Assembly (NCBI RefSeq): GCF_022530855.2
Contig: NZ_CP099567.1
Coordinates: forward strand, 806,001 to 870,000
Direction: 5' to 3'
Origin: Candidatus Vondammii sp. HM_W22
Lineage (GTDB): Bacteria > Pseudomonadota > Gammaproteobacteria > Chromatiales > Chromatiaceae
Length of the DNA stretch: 64,000 nucleotides
The translations under genes and the position numbers were made by a program. Position 1 is the stretch's first letter. Each line of letters starts with the position of its first letter. The notes beneath the pieces are model-generated. The model did no database searches, was not told the origin of the DNA, and saw nothing but the letters and a program-made list of their open reading frames with translations. Shown piece after piece: positions 9,910-18,799 of this stretch.

Positions 9910-11093
9910 GGCTCTTCCCCTAATCAAGAGGGCAAGTATCACCCAACCACTCCCTCAGGATAAAGATTCAGCCCTCCAAGGTGGAGGTAGATTGCATTGG
10001 CAAATCGCTCTTTGTTGCGGAAACCTCTGCTAGGCACCTTGATCATCTTGATTCGGCTGTTGAGACCTCCCGCCGGACCATTACTTACTTCCAAAACAAC
10101 AGCGTCCAATATTCCCCACAGACAATCCTTGATTGTTCCCGCCACTTTCTTGATTGGCTCCAGGCCACTGCGCACTGCCCATGACAACCACCGATCTCAG
10201 CCTTTCCTTGTCCGTGTCTTGAGTGAGAATGACATGGCAAACTCTTTGATCCCCCAGGCACGGGCAGTCTTCAGCGTGCTTTACGTAGCGCCTTGAACCG
10301 CAATTCCTGTCTGCGTATCACATTCTCCGGGTTGTAGAGCCAGTCATACTGGCTGCCTTTAAGGTCCTCATAGCCATCAGCGCTTTGTGCTCTTGGCGGC
10401 GTACCTTGTCCATCGCCTCACGGGGTACTTGGCAACGTGGAATTTATCGAAGACAACCCTCTCTTCAGCCCTAGGGAAGCTTTTCAGTGTGGCATTGATA
10501 AAGGCTTGGCCATATATCCATGGAGGTACTCTCTATCGCTTTTTGTTGCTCCTCTGTCAGACTTTCGTACCATGCTTTGAGCATCGCCTTTTTGCGGTCA
10601 CTACCCACGTGTAACACTGTACCTGCATCCTGGTCTGATAAGACCGTTACATAATCATGGCGTTTCTTGAAGACCGTCTCATCAACACCTATACATGTTG
10701 GGCTGATCTCTTTTCTACGTGCTAGTCCTCGCTTAACCGCTCGCTGTATAATTCCACCAATGGCATTCTAACTCAGCCCCATCAATCGGCAGACTGCCGA
10801 GGTGGATGCCTGTTTCAACCAGTCGGTCACCAGCGCCTCAAACATTGCAGTAAATCCAGAGCCCGGTTCCGCCAGCGGCGCTTGTGTGAGTCATAGCCCG
10901 GTGAGATCTGCCCACAGGTTGAACAACACTACTTGGCGTCTGCATCCTGCTCAACGTATACCGTCACCTCTCCCTCTGACAGAGTCAACTCTACACTGCT
11001 AACCTGCCAAGGGCTCTTGATACCCAGGATCTGGGCGTATAGATCTTTATCTCTCATAGGGGGGCGTTAATCTACCCAATTAGGGGAAGAGCC
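9910..11093 (-). mobile_element. ISL3-family element with 8-bp target duplication
   Basis: Inverted ends GGCTCTTCCCCTAAT (from 9910) and, inverted, GGCTCTTCCCCTAATT (to 11093). Flanking octamers AGTTTTTA (9902-9909) and GGTTTTTA (11094-11101) match in seven of eight bases, as expected for ISL3 (8-bp duplications). It sits in the last codons of istB: removing it and one flank restores RFKNLTSN and a stop. Confidence 0.85.
9939..11057 (-). pseudogene. ISL3-family transposase, degenerate
   Basis: The N-terminus from ATG 11057 reads MRDKDLYAQILGIKSPWQVS and continues to a TAG just before the first zinc-finger Cys pair (CCSTCGQ). The middle is broken into several frames. The C-terminus (10187-9939) contains the family-typical SNGPAGGLNSRIKMIKVPSR. 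Several stops and shifts make it non-functional. Confidence 0.85.
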
Positions 11094-11450
11094 GGTTTTT
11101 AAACCGATAATTGTCATTACCATATCGATGATATGGAAGTGATGAGTCAGCCGATCAAGCAGTACAGTCGTTATTTTTTCGTTACTAAAGACACTCGGCC
11201 ATTCAATGAAACTGAGATTAGTAGTGATAATGATGCTGGTACGCGCATAAAAACTTGCTGAGAAGATGGGGCCGCCCGGCAATAAGGAGAGATAACCAAA
11301 TTTATCCCAGAATTACCAGACCCGTATACATCAATCTATTGGCCGCTTGCCTCTGCCTGCTTATTTGTTTTTCCTGTTCCAGCAGGTTCATCATCAGGAA
11401 GATATTGCTTGATCAAGGCAGTGGATCTGTCAGCACTCCTCGCCCGGATG
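11094..11450 (-). pseudogene. istB-like IS21 helper ATPase, C-terminal half, degenerate
   Basis: Minus-strand pieces in different frames read [51 protein letters not shown] and [12 protein letters not shown]. These are consecutive parts of the IstB ATPase (Walker B to sensor region). The last residues (GNDNYRFKN) abut the ISL3 insertion, and the tail and stop lie at 9888-9909. Confidence 0.75.
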
Positions 11451-11576
11451 TTGTTTAATCGATAGCCATTCTTTCTCTGACCGAACTTGCCTTAGCCCTA
11501 CGAAATACTGAAGGCAGGGAGTTTTCTGGATTTGAAAGACAGTCCCTCTGTTGGAAAAGCAGAGCTTGTGCTTAAA

Positions 11577-11732
11577 GAGCCTCTGATTAATTCTGGATCG
11601 GTGTCTGACGGCTGAAAGCTCTCGGCTCTGCGTTGAAAATCTTGGCAATAGCCGGCTATTACCGGCAATTTTCGCTTTGATCCGGAAGATTTCAACTCGT
11701 CATCCATCCTATCCAGAATTAATCAGAGGCTC
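11577..11732. repeat. 156-bp MITE-like inverted repeat
   Basis: The ends are perfect inverted repeats: GAGCCTCTGATTAATTCTGG at 11577 and its reverse complement ending at 11732. Pairing continues inside, for example GTTGAAAATCTT against AAGATTTCAAC, and a GCCGG/CCGGC tip lies near the middle, so the element could fold into one long hairpin. It has no credible ORF. The remaining bases to 12120 hold nothing I can assign. Confidence 0.75.
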
Positions 11733-12120
11733 CCTAACCTTTATGGCCAAAAGCTCTCCGGTTCCCACAAAATGTGGCTGAGTAATCATTGATTTGTTGC
11801 TGGTTTTAAGCCGTAAGAAGAACGGAAATTAGTGCCTCCCTCGCCCCATCCGCAGGTGAAGGCATGTTGGTCCTGTTCGTGACCATGGAGGCTTTCCCGC
11901 TGGTTATTATCTGGCGTTTGGAACAAGGCTGACGTTAGAGCCGACTAGTCCTGTCCTATTTCCATTCAAGCCAATAGCGCATTATCTGTCTGTCCAATAG
12001 GCGTTTTACTTATGCACCATCCAATTCTGTCGGCTTCATCCGATGTTCACCAGCTTCGTTACATCTCGGCCATACTCATCGATTCTGCCAGACGCATTTT
12101 ATAAACTAACCAATTCAGAC
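11733..12120. other. intergenic stretch without recognisable gene
   Basis: No frame with a plausible start and ribosome site was found on either strand, and I see no RNA gene. It separates the mobile-element remnants from the Fur-regulated locus. Confidence 0.5.
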
Positions 12121-12152
12121 TTGACTTATAAATACAAATGATTATCATTAAT
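12121..12152 (+). promoter_or_regulatory. promoter with Fur box before the DUF2325 locus
   Basis: TTGACT (12121-12126) and TATCAT (12143-12148) are spaced 16 bp. A Fur-box-like palindrome centred on ATGATTATCAT (12138-12148) overlaps the -10; by eye 13 of 19 positions of 12134-12152 match the Fur consensus. Repression under iron-replete conditions is inferred. Confidence 0.6.
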
Positions 12153-12181
12153 ATTCAAAGAAGAGCAAGAGGGTGAACATT

Positions 12182-12406
12182 ATGCATGTGAATATCGATG
12201 CCTAGCTGGAGCTTCGGGACCCGCAGATCCGCCTGATGGATGCCGATACAGGACGGGAGATTATGCGGATCGGAGCAGATCAGGTACGCAAGCTTATGGA
12301 TTGCGGGGATCTCTGTCCCTATGATTTTGATGATCCATCCTGCTCTTGTGGAGACCTGTTGGCGTTGGTGCATATCTCGATAGCCGATGGGAGAGACCTC
12401 ACCTGA
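12182..12406 (+). pseudogene. small Cys-containing unknown gene with in-frame TAG
   Basis: The ATG at 12182, with AAGAGG upstream, opens MHVNIDA, then TAG at codon 8. The same frame continues LELRDPQIRLMDADTGREIM and ends CGDLCPYDFDDPSCSCGDLL plus 15 residues, 74 codons in all. The four Cys in the latter half (C-x4-C, C-x-C) suggest a metal or Fe-S site. It is the first gene after the Fur box. Whether the amber codon kills it or is a recent mutation is unknown; I do not recognise the family. Confidence 0.5.
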
Positions 12407-12490
12407 TAGCGTGTGCCCACCTATATGGGATATTCGCAACCCGATATCTATCGGCACCAGGGAAAGTCGTTTTAAATAAAGGAAATTCTC

Positions 12491-13723
12491 ATGTGTGATC
12501 AATGTGAAAACAGCAACAAGAAATTTGTGGCGATGAAGAGTAACCAGCGTCTGAAATTCTGGGAGATAAAGTCGCATTTCCATTGTGCCATTTTGGGTAC
12601 CTGCCTCTCCATGGATGAGCTGCGCAAGGTCACGCGTCAGTCCAGTATTGTTATGGAAGGGAGGCCTTCAGATTATGAACTCCACGGCATCATGCTGGGG
12701 CAGGTGGATGAGAAGTCGGTAGCGGCGCGCAATCTGCACAAAATGCTGGACCGTAAGTACAAGCGCTGGATTCAGGCGATTCCCCGGTGTTGCGACACAC
12801 GTCAGTTGGGAGAACATTGGAATCGCGCCATGAAGACAGGTGAGATAGCCGGCCCCTTCTGGACGATCATGTCTCATCCTGATGCCGGCCCTGAGTTGAT
12901 CTCGCGTGTTTTTGGTGACGTACACATGCTGTCTCATCTCCAGGGTGCATCGAACCGCGCCAGTCTAAAACGCATGAAGTCGCTGGATATTGAGATAGTG
13001 AAATTTCGGGAGATGCTTGCCAAGACCCGGCAGCATCACAAAGAGCAGATGACGAGACGTGATGCGTTGATTCAACAGCAGGAGCAGGAACTGCTCGTGC
13101 TGATGTCCAGAAGCTCTTACCTGGAAAGAAAAATAAATGCCGAATCCTCTATCGATGGCGAGCAACAAAATGAGTCGCTCACCCGACGTCTGGATTGGGC
13201 GGAAAAGCAACTGGCAGGCCGGGATATCAGAAATGCCGAACTCTATGAAGAGATGCTTGGCCTGAAAGAGTTGCTGAAGGAGACGCAAAATGAGCATCTG
13301 GCGCTGGAGCAGACCATGATGCTGTTATTGGCGGAAGAACATGAAGGGAATTCGGACCCTGCCCGAGATATCGATCTGAATGGGAAAAGGGTGCTCTATG
13401 TTGGCGGACGATCGACTCTTGTACCTCACCTGAGAGCTTTTGTAGAGGCTCATAATGGCCATTTTGACCACCATGACGGTGGGCTTGAAAACAGCCGGGC
13501 CGGCCTGCAATGGAATCTTATGGGTGCGGATATGGTGTTTTGCCCGGTGAGCTGCATCAGTCATGATGCCTGCCTTCGTGTCAAACGACATTGCCAAAAG
13601 CAGGCCAAGCGTTTTGTTCCGTTACGTAGCTCCGGGCTCTCGGCATTTGCTGGCGGCTTGCGGCGATTTTGTGAGGCCGGTGCCGATGTGCAGAGTGACA
13701 GCATTGCAGCTGACACTATCTAG
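12491..13723 (+). CDS. DUF2325-domain protein
   Basis: 410 aa with AAGGA ahead of the ATG. The C-terminal 100 residues have the DUF2325 pattern: KRVLYVGGRSTLVPHLRAFV, HHDGGLENS, ADMVFCPVSCISHDACLRVK and CQKQAKRFVPLRSSGLSAF. The N-terminal 170 residues contain several Cys (MCDQCENSNKK, FHCAILGTC), and residues 170-270 look like a long coiled coil rich in Glu, Gln and Lys. The function of DUF2325 is not established. Its place after a Fur box and before feoAABC points to iron-responsive expression. Intact and well preserved compared with its small neighbours. Confidence 0.85.
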   Translation: MCDQCENSNKKFVAMKSNQRLKFWEIKSHFHCAILGTCLSMDELRKVTRQSSIVMEGRPSDYELHGIMLGQVDEKSVAARNLHKMLDRKYKRWIQAIPRCCDTRQLGEHWNRAMKTGEIAGPFWTIMSHPDAGPELISRVFGDVHMLSHLQGASNRASLKRMKSLDIEIVKFREMLAKTRQHHKEQMTRRDALIQQQEQELLVLMSRSSYLERKINAESSIDGEQQNESLTRRLDWAEKQLAGRDIRNAELYEEMLGLKELLKETQNEHLALEQTMMLLLAEEHEGNSDPARDIDLNGKRVLYVGGRSTLVPHLRAFVEAHNGHFDHHDGGLENSRAGLQWNLMGADMVFCPVSCISHDACLRVKRHCQKQAKRFVPLRSSGLSAFAGGLRRFCEAGADVQSDSIAADTI

Positions 13724-13734
13724 TTTGTTTCAAA

Positions 13735-13884
13735 GACCATGAGCGAATTAAAAAACAACTAGATTACATCCTGTAGGTCGATAGAGCGTATCGGGACATA
13801 GGGCTCCGACTGGAAGTGCCGGATTTTGAAAAAATCGATCGACTGCGTAAAGCCTACCGGGCTAGCCTGGTTCGAGAGCTGTGA
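13735..13884 (+). pseudogene. small unknown gene remnant with in-frame TAG
   Basis: One frame reads DHERIKKQLDYIL, a TAG, then VDRAYRDIGLRLEVPDFEKI and DRLRKAYRASLVREL before TGA at 13882. The stop could derive from TGG. No start codon is evident, so the 5' part is missing or overlaps the DUF2325 gene. No family recognised. Confidence 0.35.
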
Positions 13885-13938
13885 TGATGCTGAGTCGAAG
13901 TGGCGAAAGCGGCAACTGGGAGCGTGCTGACGATATGA

Positions 13939-14217
13939 ATGAAACACTATCAGTCCGCGTATTACGTCAATTGCTCTCCTGTTATTCCAGTATCGGGGAA
14001 GATCACCGCGACCTACCATGTCCTGCCAAGCACGCTCTGCCTGCAGTGCGCCATTCGCGGATTACAGCATATGAAGCTTAGATGCTGCGAGATCGATGCC
14101 AGGCATGTTCGGATGATTTGCAAACTGAGAAAAGAGGGAGTGAGTTGTCAGAAAATATCGGACCGGCTGGATATCAGTCGGCACTTTGTACGGTTGGTGA
14201 TGCAAGAGGTGAATTGA
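13939..14217 (+). CDS. small protein with helix-turn-helix-like C-terminus
   Basis: 92 codons; the last 45 (HVRMICKLRKEGVSCQKISD, then RLDISRHFVRLVMQEVN) look like a homeodomain-like helix-turn-helix of the kind in resolvases. The first half overlaps an equally plausible alternative frame (13881-14081), so a frameshift near 14070 is possible and the start is uncertain. The stop TGA is directly followed by the ATG of the next gene, suggesting coupling. Confidence 0.4.
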   Translation: MKHYQSAYYVNCSPVIPVSGKITATYHVLPSTLCLQCAIRGLQHMKLRCCEIDARHVRMICKLRKEGVSCQKISDRLDISRHFVRLVMQEVN

Positions 14218-14514
14218 ATGAACAGAAAAGATGTGGGCAGGCTTGAAAGAACGAGTGAAGCGATAGGGTATCTGATGAGCCGGTTTGCCGTGTATCGGTC
14301 CCTGTGGATCGCCAGAGCTATCGTTCATCATCTGGAGGAGCTGTTGATACATGCGGATTTACGCCAGCTGAAGAGCTATGAGCAGATGATTATCACTTGG
14401 CAGATGGTGGCAGAGCATATGGAAAAGGAGAAGCCGGGCTCGGATCACGGATGGGGGTTCAGCATCCGATCGCTGTACCGACGGAGAGTGATTGAGAACG
14501 GCTGGGCGGCATAG
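14218..14514 (+). CDS. hypothetical protein (98 aa)
   Basis: AGAGGTG lies eight bases before the ATG, which abuts the preceding stop. The protein is basic and helical with a conserved-looking LKSYEQMIITWQMVAEHME segment. No signal peptide or membrane span. Same direction and tight spacing as the DUF2325 cluster; function unknown. Confidence 0.55.
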   Translation: MNRKDVGRLERTSEAIGYLMSRFAVYRSLWIARAIVHHLEELLIHADLRQLKSYEQMIITWQMVAEHMEKEKPGSDHGWGFSIRSLYRRRVIENGWAA

Positions 14515-14523
14515 GGGAATGAT

Positions 14524-14778
14524 ATGAAAATAAGATCGAAGGGTTACCGGCCCGGTGGTTTTATACTGCCTATCCTCATCACCGGAGTCCTACTCTCTGC
14601 AGGGTTGATGTCGCCTCATGAAAATGTGGGTATTCATAATCCGGCAACGAGAGTGTTGATTGTGGGGCCGGAGGAGTTGTATGGCGATATTGATCGGAAT
14701 GACTATAGGCAGAAGTTGTCAATGGGGGGCTGGAGTAGTGATGCCAATCTGGTAACTGATCAGTCCTCACGCTCATGA
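14524..14778 (+). CDS. hypothetical protein with N-terminal membrane/signal segment
   Basis: AGGGGA precedes the ATG. Residues 10-30 (PGGFILPILITGVLLSAGLM) form one hydrophobic segment, so the protein is probably anchored or secreted. The last 10 residues may be wrong: a one-base shift after TDQ opens PHAHECRQKPEQAGTSFHDF and VQPVWQIVDTQVRCPTRSWW to a stop near 14888, which looks like a better C-terminus. It may therefore be a frameshifted gene of about 120 residues. The rest of the gap to 15110 shows nothing further. Confidence 0.4.
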   Translation: MKIRSKGYRPGGFILPILITGVLLSAGLMSPHENVGIHNPATRVLIVGPEELYGDIDRNDYRQKLSMGGWSSDANLVTDQSSRS

Positions 14779-15113
14779 GTGTCGGCAGAAACCTGAGCAG
14801 GCAGGAACTTCCTTTCATGATTTTGGCGTGCAGCCTGTCTGGCAGATTGTTGATACCCAGGTGCGCTGTCCCACCCGCTCATGGTGGTGAGTGCCTCCAT
14901 AGAGATGGACCTTGTGAAGTTTCGGCCCCCCCAGTGTCATGGTCGGTAGCCCAGAGAGGACGGGCGGTTGATTATTTGCTAAGAATCCATTTGTCCTGAC
15001 GGTTGCTATGCAGCCGCTACTCTTGTCACGGGTGCTCATTTACTCCCTAACTGTAAGTAAAATAAAGGATTAATAGCCTCATTACAGGTTATTACATTTT
15101 TTTAAAAAGATTA

Positions 15114-15157
15114 TTGACTTTTAGCAAACCATTATATGATAATGAGAAACATTATCA
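15114..15157 (+). promoter_or_regulatory. feo promoter with strong Fur box
   Basis: TTGACT (15114-15119) and GATAAT (15138-15143) are spaced 18 bp. The Fur box TGATAATGAGAAACATTATC plus A (15137-15157) agrees with the 21-bp consensus in 19 positions by eye and covers the -10. A further CATTATC follows, so an overlapping second site is possible. It implies iron-dependent repression of feoAABC. Confidence 0.85.
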
Positions 15158-15293
15158 TTATCATTATTCAGAAAGAGAGATTCCGGTGTATTGGCAAGAC
15201 GTGTGGCTTGTCTGCCTTTCAGGCCGCAACAACTGTCCGGTACCGATGGCAGAGCATCAGGTAACAGCAAAATGCGGGCATCGGGAGAGACCA

Positions 15294-15545
15294 ATGCAGG
15301 AAGATGACCGAAACGAGAGGGGGCCGTTTCCCCTCGCCATGGCCGCTGAAGGTGACGAAGTTGAGATTTTTTTACTGCGCGGTGGCAAGGGTTTAGAGAT
15401 GCGGCTGACTTCTCTGGGGCTGAATGTCGGCAGTGAGCTGAGGGTTTCCCAGCGTCAGGGAGGCAGTTTGGTGGTGATCCGCGGTGAGACTCGATTGGCC
15501 CTGGGTGCGGGTATGGCGCAGAAGATTATGGTGGTACGGCGTTAA
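15294..15545 (+). CDS. feoA: ferrous iron transport protein A (first copy)
   Basis: 83 aa SH3-like accessory protein of the FeoB transporter, cytoplasmic. After a short acidic N-terminus it reads PLAMAAEGDEVEIFLLRGGK, then MRLTSLGLNVGSELRVSQRQ and ALGAGMAQKIMVV, the FeoA fold signature. The frame is open further upstream into the Fur box, but GGGAGAG before ATG 15294 and the operator position decide the start. A 149-bp gap precedes the second feoA. Confidence 0.9.
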   Translation: MQEDDRNERGPFPLAMAAEGDEVEIFLLRGGKGLEMRLTSLGLNVGSELRVSQRQGGSLVVIRGETRLALGAGMAQKIMVVRR

Positions 15546-15694
15546 TAACAGACAAGGTATTTGGGCGACTTTCAACGATTTCCGGAGCATTTTGGATTTC
15601 GGCTATGTGGGTTGGTGAGGTCTGGTCCAATCAGTGTGACAGCTCCCTATGAAGGGAGAGTGGAATTTATCAGTATTGCTCGGGAGGCAAAACG

Positions 15695-15928
15695 ATGTTG
15701 GAAAGTTTGAAAGAGATGGCCGTGGGAGATGCTGGCCGGGTGCTTGGATTTGGCGAAGGCAGCAAGGCCTACCGCAAGAAGCTGTTGTCCATGGGGTTGA
15801 CGCCTGGAGTGGAGTTTAGCGTTACCCGTTACGCTCCGATGGGGGACCCGATGGAGATCCAGGTACGTGGGTTCCGTCTGAGCCTGCGCAAGGATGAAGC
15901 GGCCGCTGTGTTGATTGAGAGGCGATAG
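15695..15928 (+). CDS. feoA: ferrous iron transport protein A (second copy)
   Basis: 77 aa FeoA with LKEMAVGDAGRVLGFGEG, KLLSMGLTPGVEFSV and DPMEIQVRGFRLSLRKDEAA. It is clearly diverged from the first copy, so the pair is not a recent duplication. The stop lies three bases before the feoB ATG, implying translational coupling and a direct partnership with FeoB. Two FeoA proteins before FeoB are known from several gammaproteobacteria. Confidence 0.95.
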   Translation: MLESLKEMAVGDAGRVLGFGEGSKAYRKKLLSMGLTPGVEFSVTRYAPMGDPMEIQVRGFRLSLRKDEAAAVLIERR

Positions 15929-15931
15929 ATT

Positions 15932-18280
15932 ATGGATACCAAATACACTATCGGTGTCGTGGGCAATCCCAACTGTGGCAAGACCACGCTGTTCAATGCG
16001 CTGACCGGTGCCAAACAACGGGTTGGTAACTGGCCTGGTGTGACTGTCGAGCGCAAGACAGGTCGCTACCGTTTTCAAACTGCTGAGTTTGAACTGGTGG
16101 ATCTGCCCGGTACCTACTCGCTGGATGCCTCGGAAGAGAATATTTCCATCGACGAACAGATTGCCCGGGATTATGTGGCTGGACGTGAAGCGGACTTGAT
16201 CGTCAATATTGTTGATGCCTCGAATCTGGAGCGGAATCTCTATCTGACATCACAGCTGTTGGAGATGAAGGTACCGATGCTGGTGGCCTTGAACATGATG
16301 GACATGGCCCGGGAGAGTGGTTATGAGATCGATGTGGATGGGCTTGCCAAGCGCCTGGGTTGCCCGGTGGTCCCAGTTGTTGCGGCAGCAGGGGAGGGGG
16401 TTACCAAACTGAAGAGCGTCATCATCGAGGCTGCAGAAGAGAAGCCTGTCCCAGAGCAGAATATTGCCTATAACACGGCGATAGAGCGGTCAATCGAACA
16501 ATTGTTGCCGGAGATCGAGGTCAAGGCGCGTGAGTATAAGGCTGACCCGCGCTGGTTGGCGGTCCGCTTGCTGGAGGGTGACTCCCTGGCCCTGAGTATT
16601 GTCGATGAGAGTTTGCGAGAGCGACTGATCGGGATACAGGCAGAGACCGAGGAAAAACTGGGTGATTATATCGACATCAGCCTAGCTGATGCCCGCTATG
16701 GATTCGTCAACCAGGTAACCGGCGATACCGTTCACAAAAAGAGCCAGATCAAGCGCAGCATCTCTGACAAAATCGATCGTGTTGTGCTCAACCGGATGGT
16801 GGGTATCCCCATCTTTCTTCTGGCGATGTACCTGATGTTCATGTTCACCATCAACATCGGCGGCGCCTTTATCGATTTCTTCGATATCTTCACCGGCACC
16901 ATCCTGGTGGATGGTCTGAGTCAGTGGATGACTAACTTGGGATTGCCGCAGTGGCTGACGTTGCTGGTGGCCAATGGCATCGGCGGGGGTATCCAGGTGG
17001 TGGCCACATTTATCCCGATCATTGCCTTTCTCTATCTGTTTCTCTCTGCGCTCGAGGATTCCGGTTATATGGCCCGTGCCGCATTCGTCATGGATCGCGC
17101 CATGCGTGCTATTGGTCTGCCGGGCAAGGCCTTCGTGCCGCTGATTGTCGGTTTCGGCTGCAATGTGCCGGCTATTATGGCGACCCGCACCATGGAGCAG
17201 GAGAGGGATCGCATCATGACCATCGTCATGTCGCCGTTCATGTCTTGCGGAGCGCGGTTGCCGGTTTATGCTTTGTTTGCGGCGGCTTTTTTCCCCACCA
17301 GTGGCCAGAACATTGTCTTCGGTCTCTATCTGATCGGCATTGCCGTCGCCGTGCTGACCGGGTTGATCATGAAGAACACGCTTCTGCAGGGGCAGACCAC
17401 GCCCTTTGTGATGGAATTGCCTCCCTACCATGTGCCAACGGTTAAAGGCGTTCTGCTGCGTACCTGGGAACGGACCAAAAGCTTCATATTCCGTGCCGGC
17501 AAGATCATCGTTCCGATGGTTCTGGTGCTCAACGTACTCAACGCTATTGGTACCGATGGTACCTATGGCAATGAAGACAGTGACAAGTCGGTGTTGAGTG
17601 AGATTGGCCGAACCATCGCACCGATGTTTTCACCCATGGGCATGACGGAAGAGAACTGGCCGGCGGCTGTGGGTATCTTTACCGGCGTGCTTGCCAAAGA
17701 GGCGGTGGTTGGCACTCTGGATGCACTCTATAGCTCACTGGGCGAGGCGGATGATGTGGCAGCGGGTATTGAAGCGGAAGCAGACACCAGCTTCGATTTC
17801 CAGGCTGGCATCAATGAGGCATTTGCAACAATTCCTGCCAATCTGGCCGATGCCATGGGCACCTGGAGCGATCCGCTCGGGCTGGATGTCGGTGATGTGA
17901 GCAGTACCGAACTTGCCGCCGAGGAGCAGGAGGTCTCTACCGGTACCTTTGGCGCCATGGTCAGCCGCTTTGATGGTGCTGCCGGGGCCTTCGCCTATCT
18001 GTTGCTGGTCCTGCTCTACTTCCCCTGTACGGCGGCGGTTGCCGCCGTTTACCGGGAGACCAACATGGGATGGACCCTATTCGTTGCCGGCTGGACCACC
18101 GGTCTGGCCTATATCGCTTCGACCATCTTCTATCAAACCGCGATATTCACTCGTCATCCCGGTTTTTCCCTGGCCTGGATAGTCGGCATGTTGGCGATCT
18201 TTCTGGTTGTCGTAATGGGCTTCCGTTACTGGGGATACCGTCAGTCGGCTGCACCATTGGGGCAGGCAGAGCGCGTCTGA
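15932..18280 (+). CDS. feoB: ferrous iron transporter FeoB
   Basis: 782 aa inner-membrane Fe2+ transporter with an N-terminal G domain: GNPNCGKTTLFNALTG (P-loop, about residue 10), VTVERKTG (switch), DLPGTYSL and NMMD. A GDI-like helical domain follows, then the membrane part with two Gate motifs, including GFGCNVPAIMATRTMEQERD and SPFMSCGARLPVYALF. The insertion between the last membrane blocks (about residues 585-680) is Asp/Glu-rich, as in other gammaproteobacterial FeoB. Frame intact throughout. Confidence 0.97.
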   Translation: MDTKYTIGVVGNPNCGKTTLFNALTGAKQRVGNWPGVTVERKTGRYRFQTAEFELVDLPGTYSLDASEENISIDEQIARDYVAGREADLIVNIVDASNLERNLYLTSQLLEMKVPMLVALNMMDMARESGYEIDVDGLAKRLGCPVVPVVAAAGEGVTKLKSVIIEAAEEKPVPEQNIAYNTAIERSIEQLLPEIEVKAREYKADPRWLAVRLLEGDSLALSIVDESLRERLIGIQAETEEKLGDYIDISLADARYGFVNQVTGDTVHKKSQIKRSISDKIDRVVLNRMVGIPIFLLAMYLMFMFTINIGGAFIDFFDIFTGTILVDGLSQWMTNLGLPQWLTLLVANGIGGGIQVVATFIPIIAFLYLFLSALEDSGYMARAAFVMDRAMRAIGLPGKAFVPLIVGFGCNVPAIMATRTMEQERDRIMTIVMSPFMSCGARLPVYALFAAAFFPTSGQNIVFGLYLIGIAVAVLTGLIMKNTLLQGQTTPFVMELPPYHVPTVKGVLLRTWERTKSFIFRAGKIIVPMVLVLNVLNAIGTDGTYGNEDSDKSVLSEIGRTIAPMFSPMGMTEENWPAAVGIFTGVLAKEAVVGTLDALYSSLGEADDVAAGIEAEADTSFDFQAGINEAFATIPANLADAMGTWSDPLGLDVGDVSSTELAAEEQEVSTGTFGAMVSRFDGAAGAFAYLLLVLLYFPCTAAVAAVYRETNMGWTLFVAGWTTGLAYIASTIFYQTAIFTRHPGFSLAWIVGMLAIFLVVVMGFRYWGYRQSAAPLGQAERV

Positions 18281-18325
18281 TCCTTTCGGTCCGATAATCA
18301 GCAACTATTCAATGGGGGGAGCCTG

Positions 18326-18547
18326 ATGATTCTTTCTGAACTGCGTGACTATTTAAAGACCAACCGGCGTGCCGCACTGATCGATATGGCGCACCGTTTC
18401 GATACCGACCCGGATGCTCTGCGCGGTATGTTGAACAAATGGGTGGCCAAGGGGCGTGTGGAAAAGCTGCCCCAGGGGAGTGAGTGCGGTGGCGGTTGTT
18501 GTAAATGCGATCCTGCCACGACCGAGGTCTATGCGTGGAAGGAATGA
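18326..18547 (+). CDS. feoC: FeoC-like winged-helix protein
   Basis: 73 aa. A winged-helix fold (LRDYLKTNRRAALIDMAHRF, ALRGMLNKWVAKGRVEKL) is followed by a Cys cluster, CGGGCCKC, fitting the FeoC Fe-S/oxygen-sensing loop. It ends the feo operon 45 bp after feoB, with GGGGGAG before the ATG. Function (FeoB stabilisation or control) is inferred from the family. Confidence 0.85.
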   Translation: MILSELRDYLKTNRRAALIDMAHRFDTDPDALRGMLNKWVAKGRVEKLPQGSECGGGCCKCDPATTEVYAWKE

Positions 18548-18799
18548 TGCAGGCTCGTCTCTGATGGTGGCATCATTGTTGGTGACCGGCATCCACCGGT
18601 AGGTCCCTCGGTGTAGCGGTGGGGCCGGCTTTTTACCCATCGTGCGATAGCGCAAGAGAGGGAGCAGCAGGGCTTCCGAACATGGCATCCAGCCATTTGA
18701 GGGAGTGCTGCGTAGTCTGCGCCGGGTGAAACGATGATGTGGCGAAGCGGCATGTACGCAGGGCGGTCGGGGCAATAACAGGCTCCCGAAGATTGGGTG

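Larger units (their letters stand above)
9781..11450 (-). mobile_element. IS21-family remnant, interrupted by ISL3
   Basis: The left edge (9781-9833) holds the repeated terminal boxes typical of IS21, TGTTAAATTGCGCCGAAAAG and, further in, TTTGCACTGAAAACTGAC. On the other side of the ISL3 element lie istB sequences up to about 11450. The istA gene and the second end are gone. Confidence 0.7.

Noticed and set aside
12182-13884. Recurrent in-frame TAG codons suggested possible amber recoding
   Set aside because: TGA, TAA and frameshifts are just as common in the other broken genes, and the intact genes use ordinary stops. Simple decay explains it.
14815-15039. 74-codon minus-strand ORF before feoA
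   Set aside because: No family features or clear ribosome site; the plus strand shows a better candidate extension of the preceding small gene.
16682-17431. 249-codon minus-strand ORF inside feoB
   Set aside because: Shadow frame rich in His, Gln and Arg with no family features; feoB on the plus strand is unbroken.
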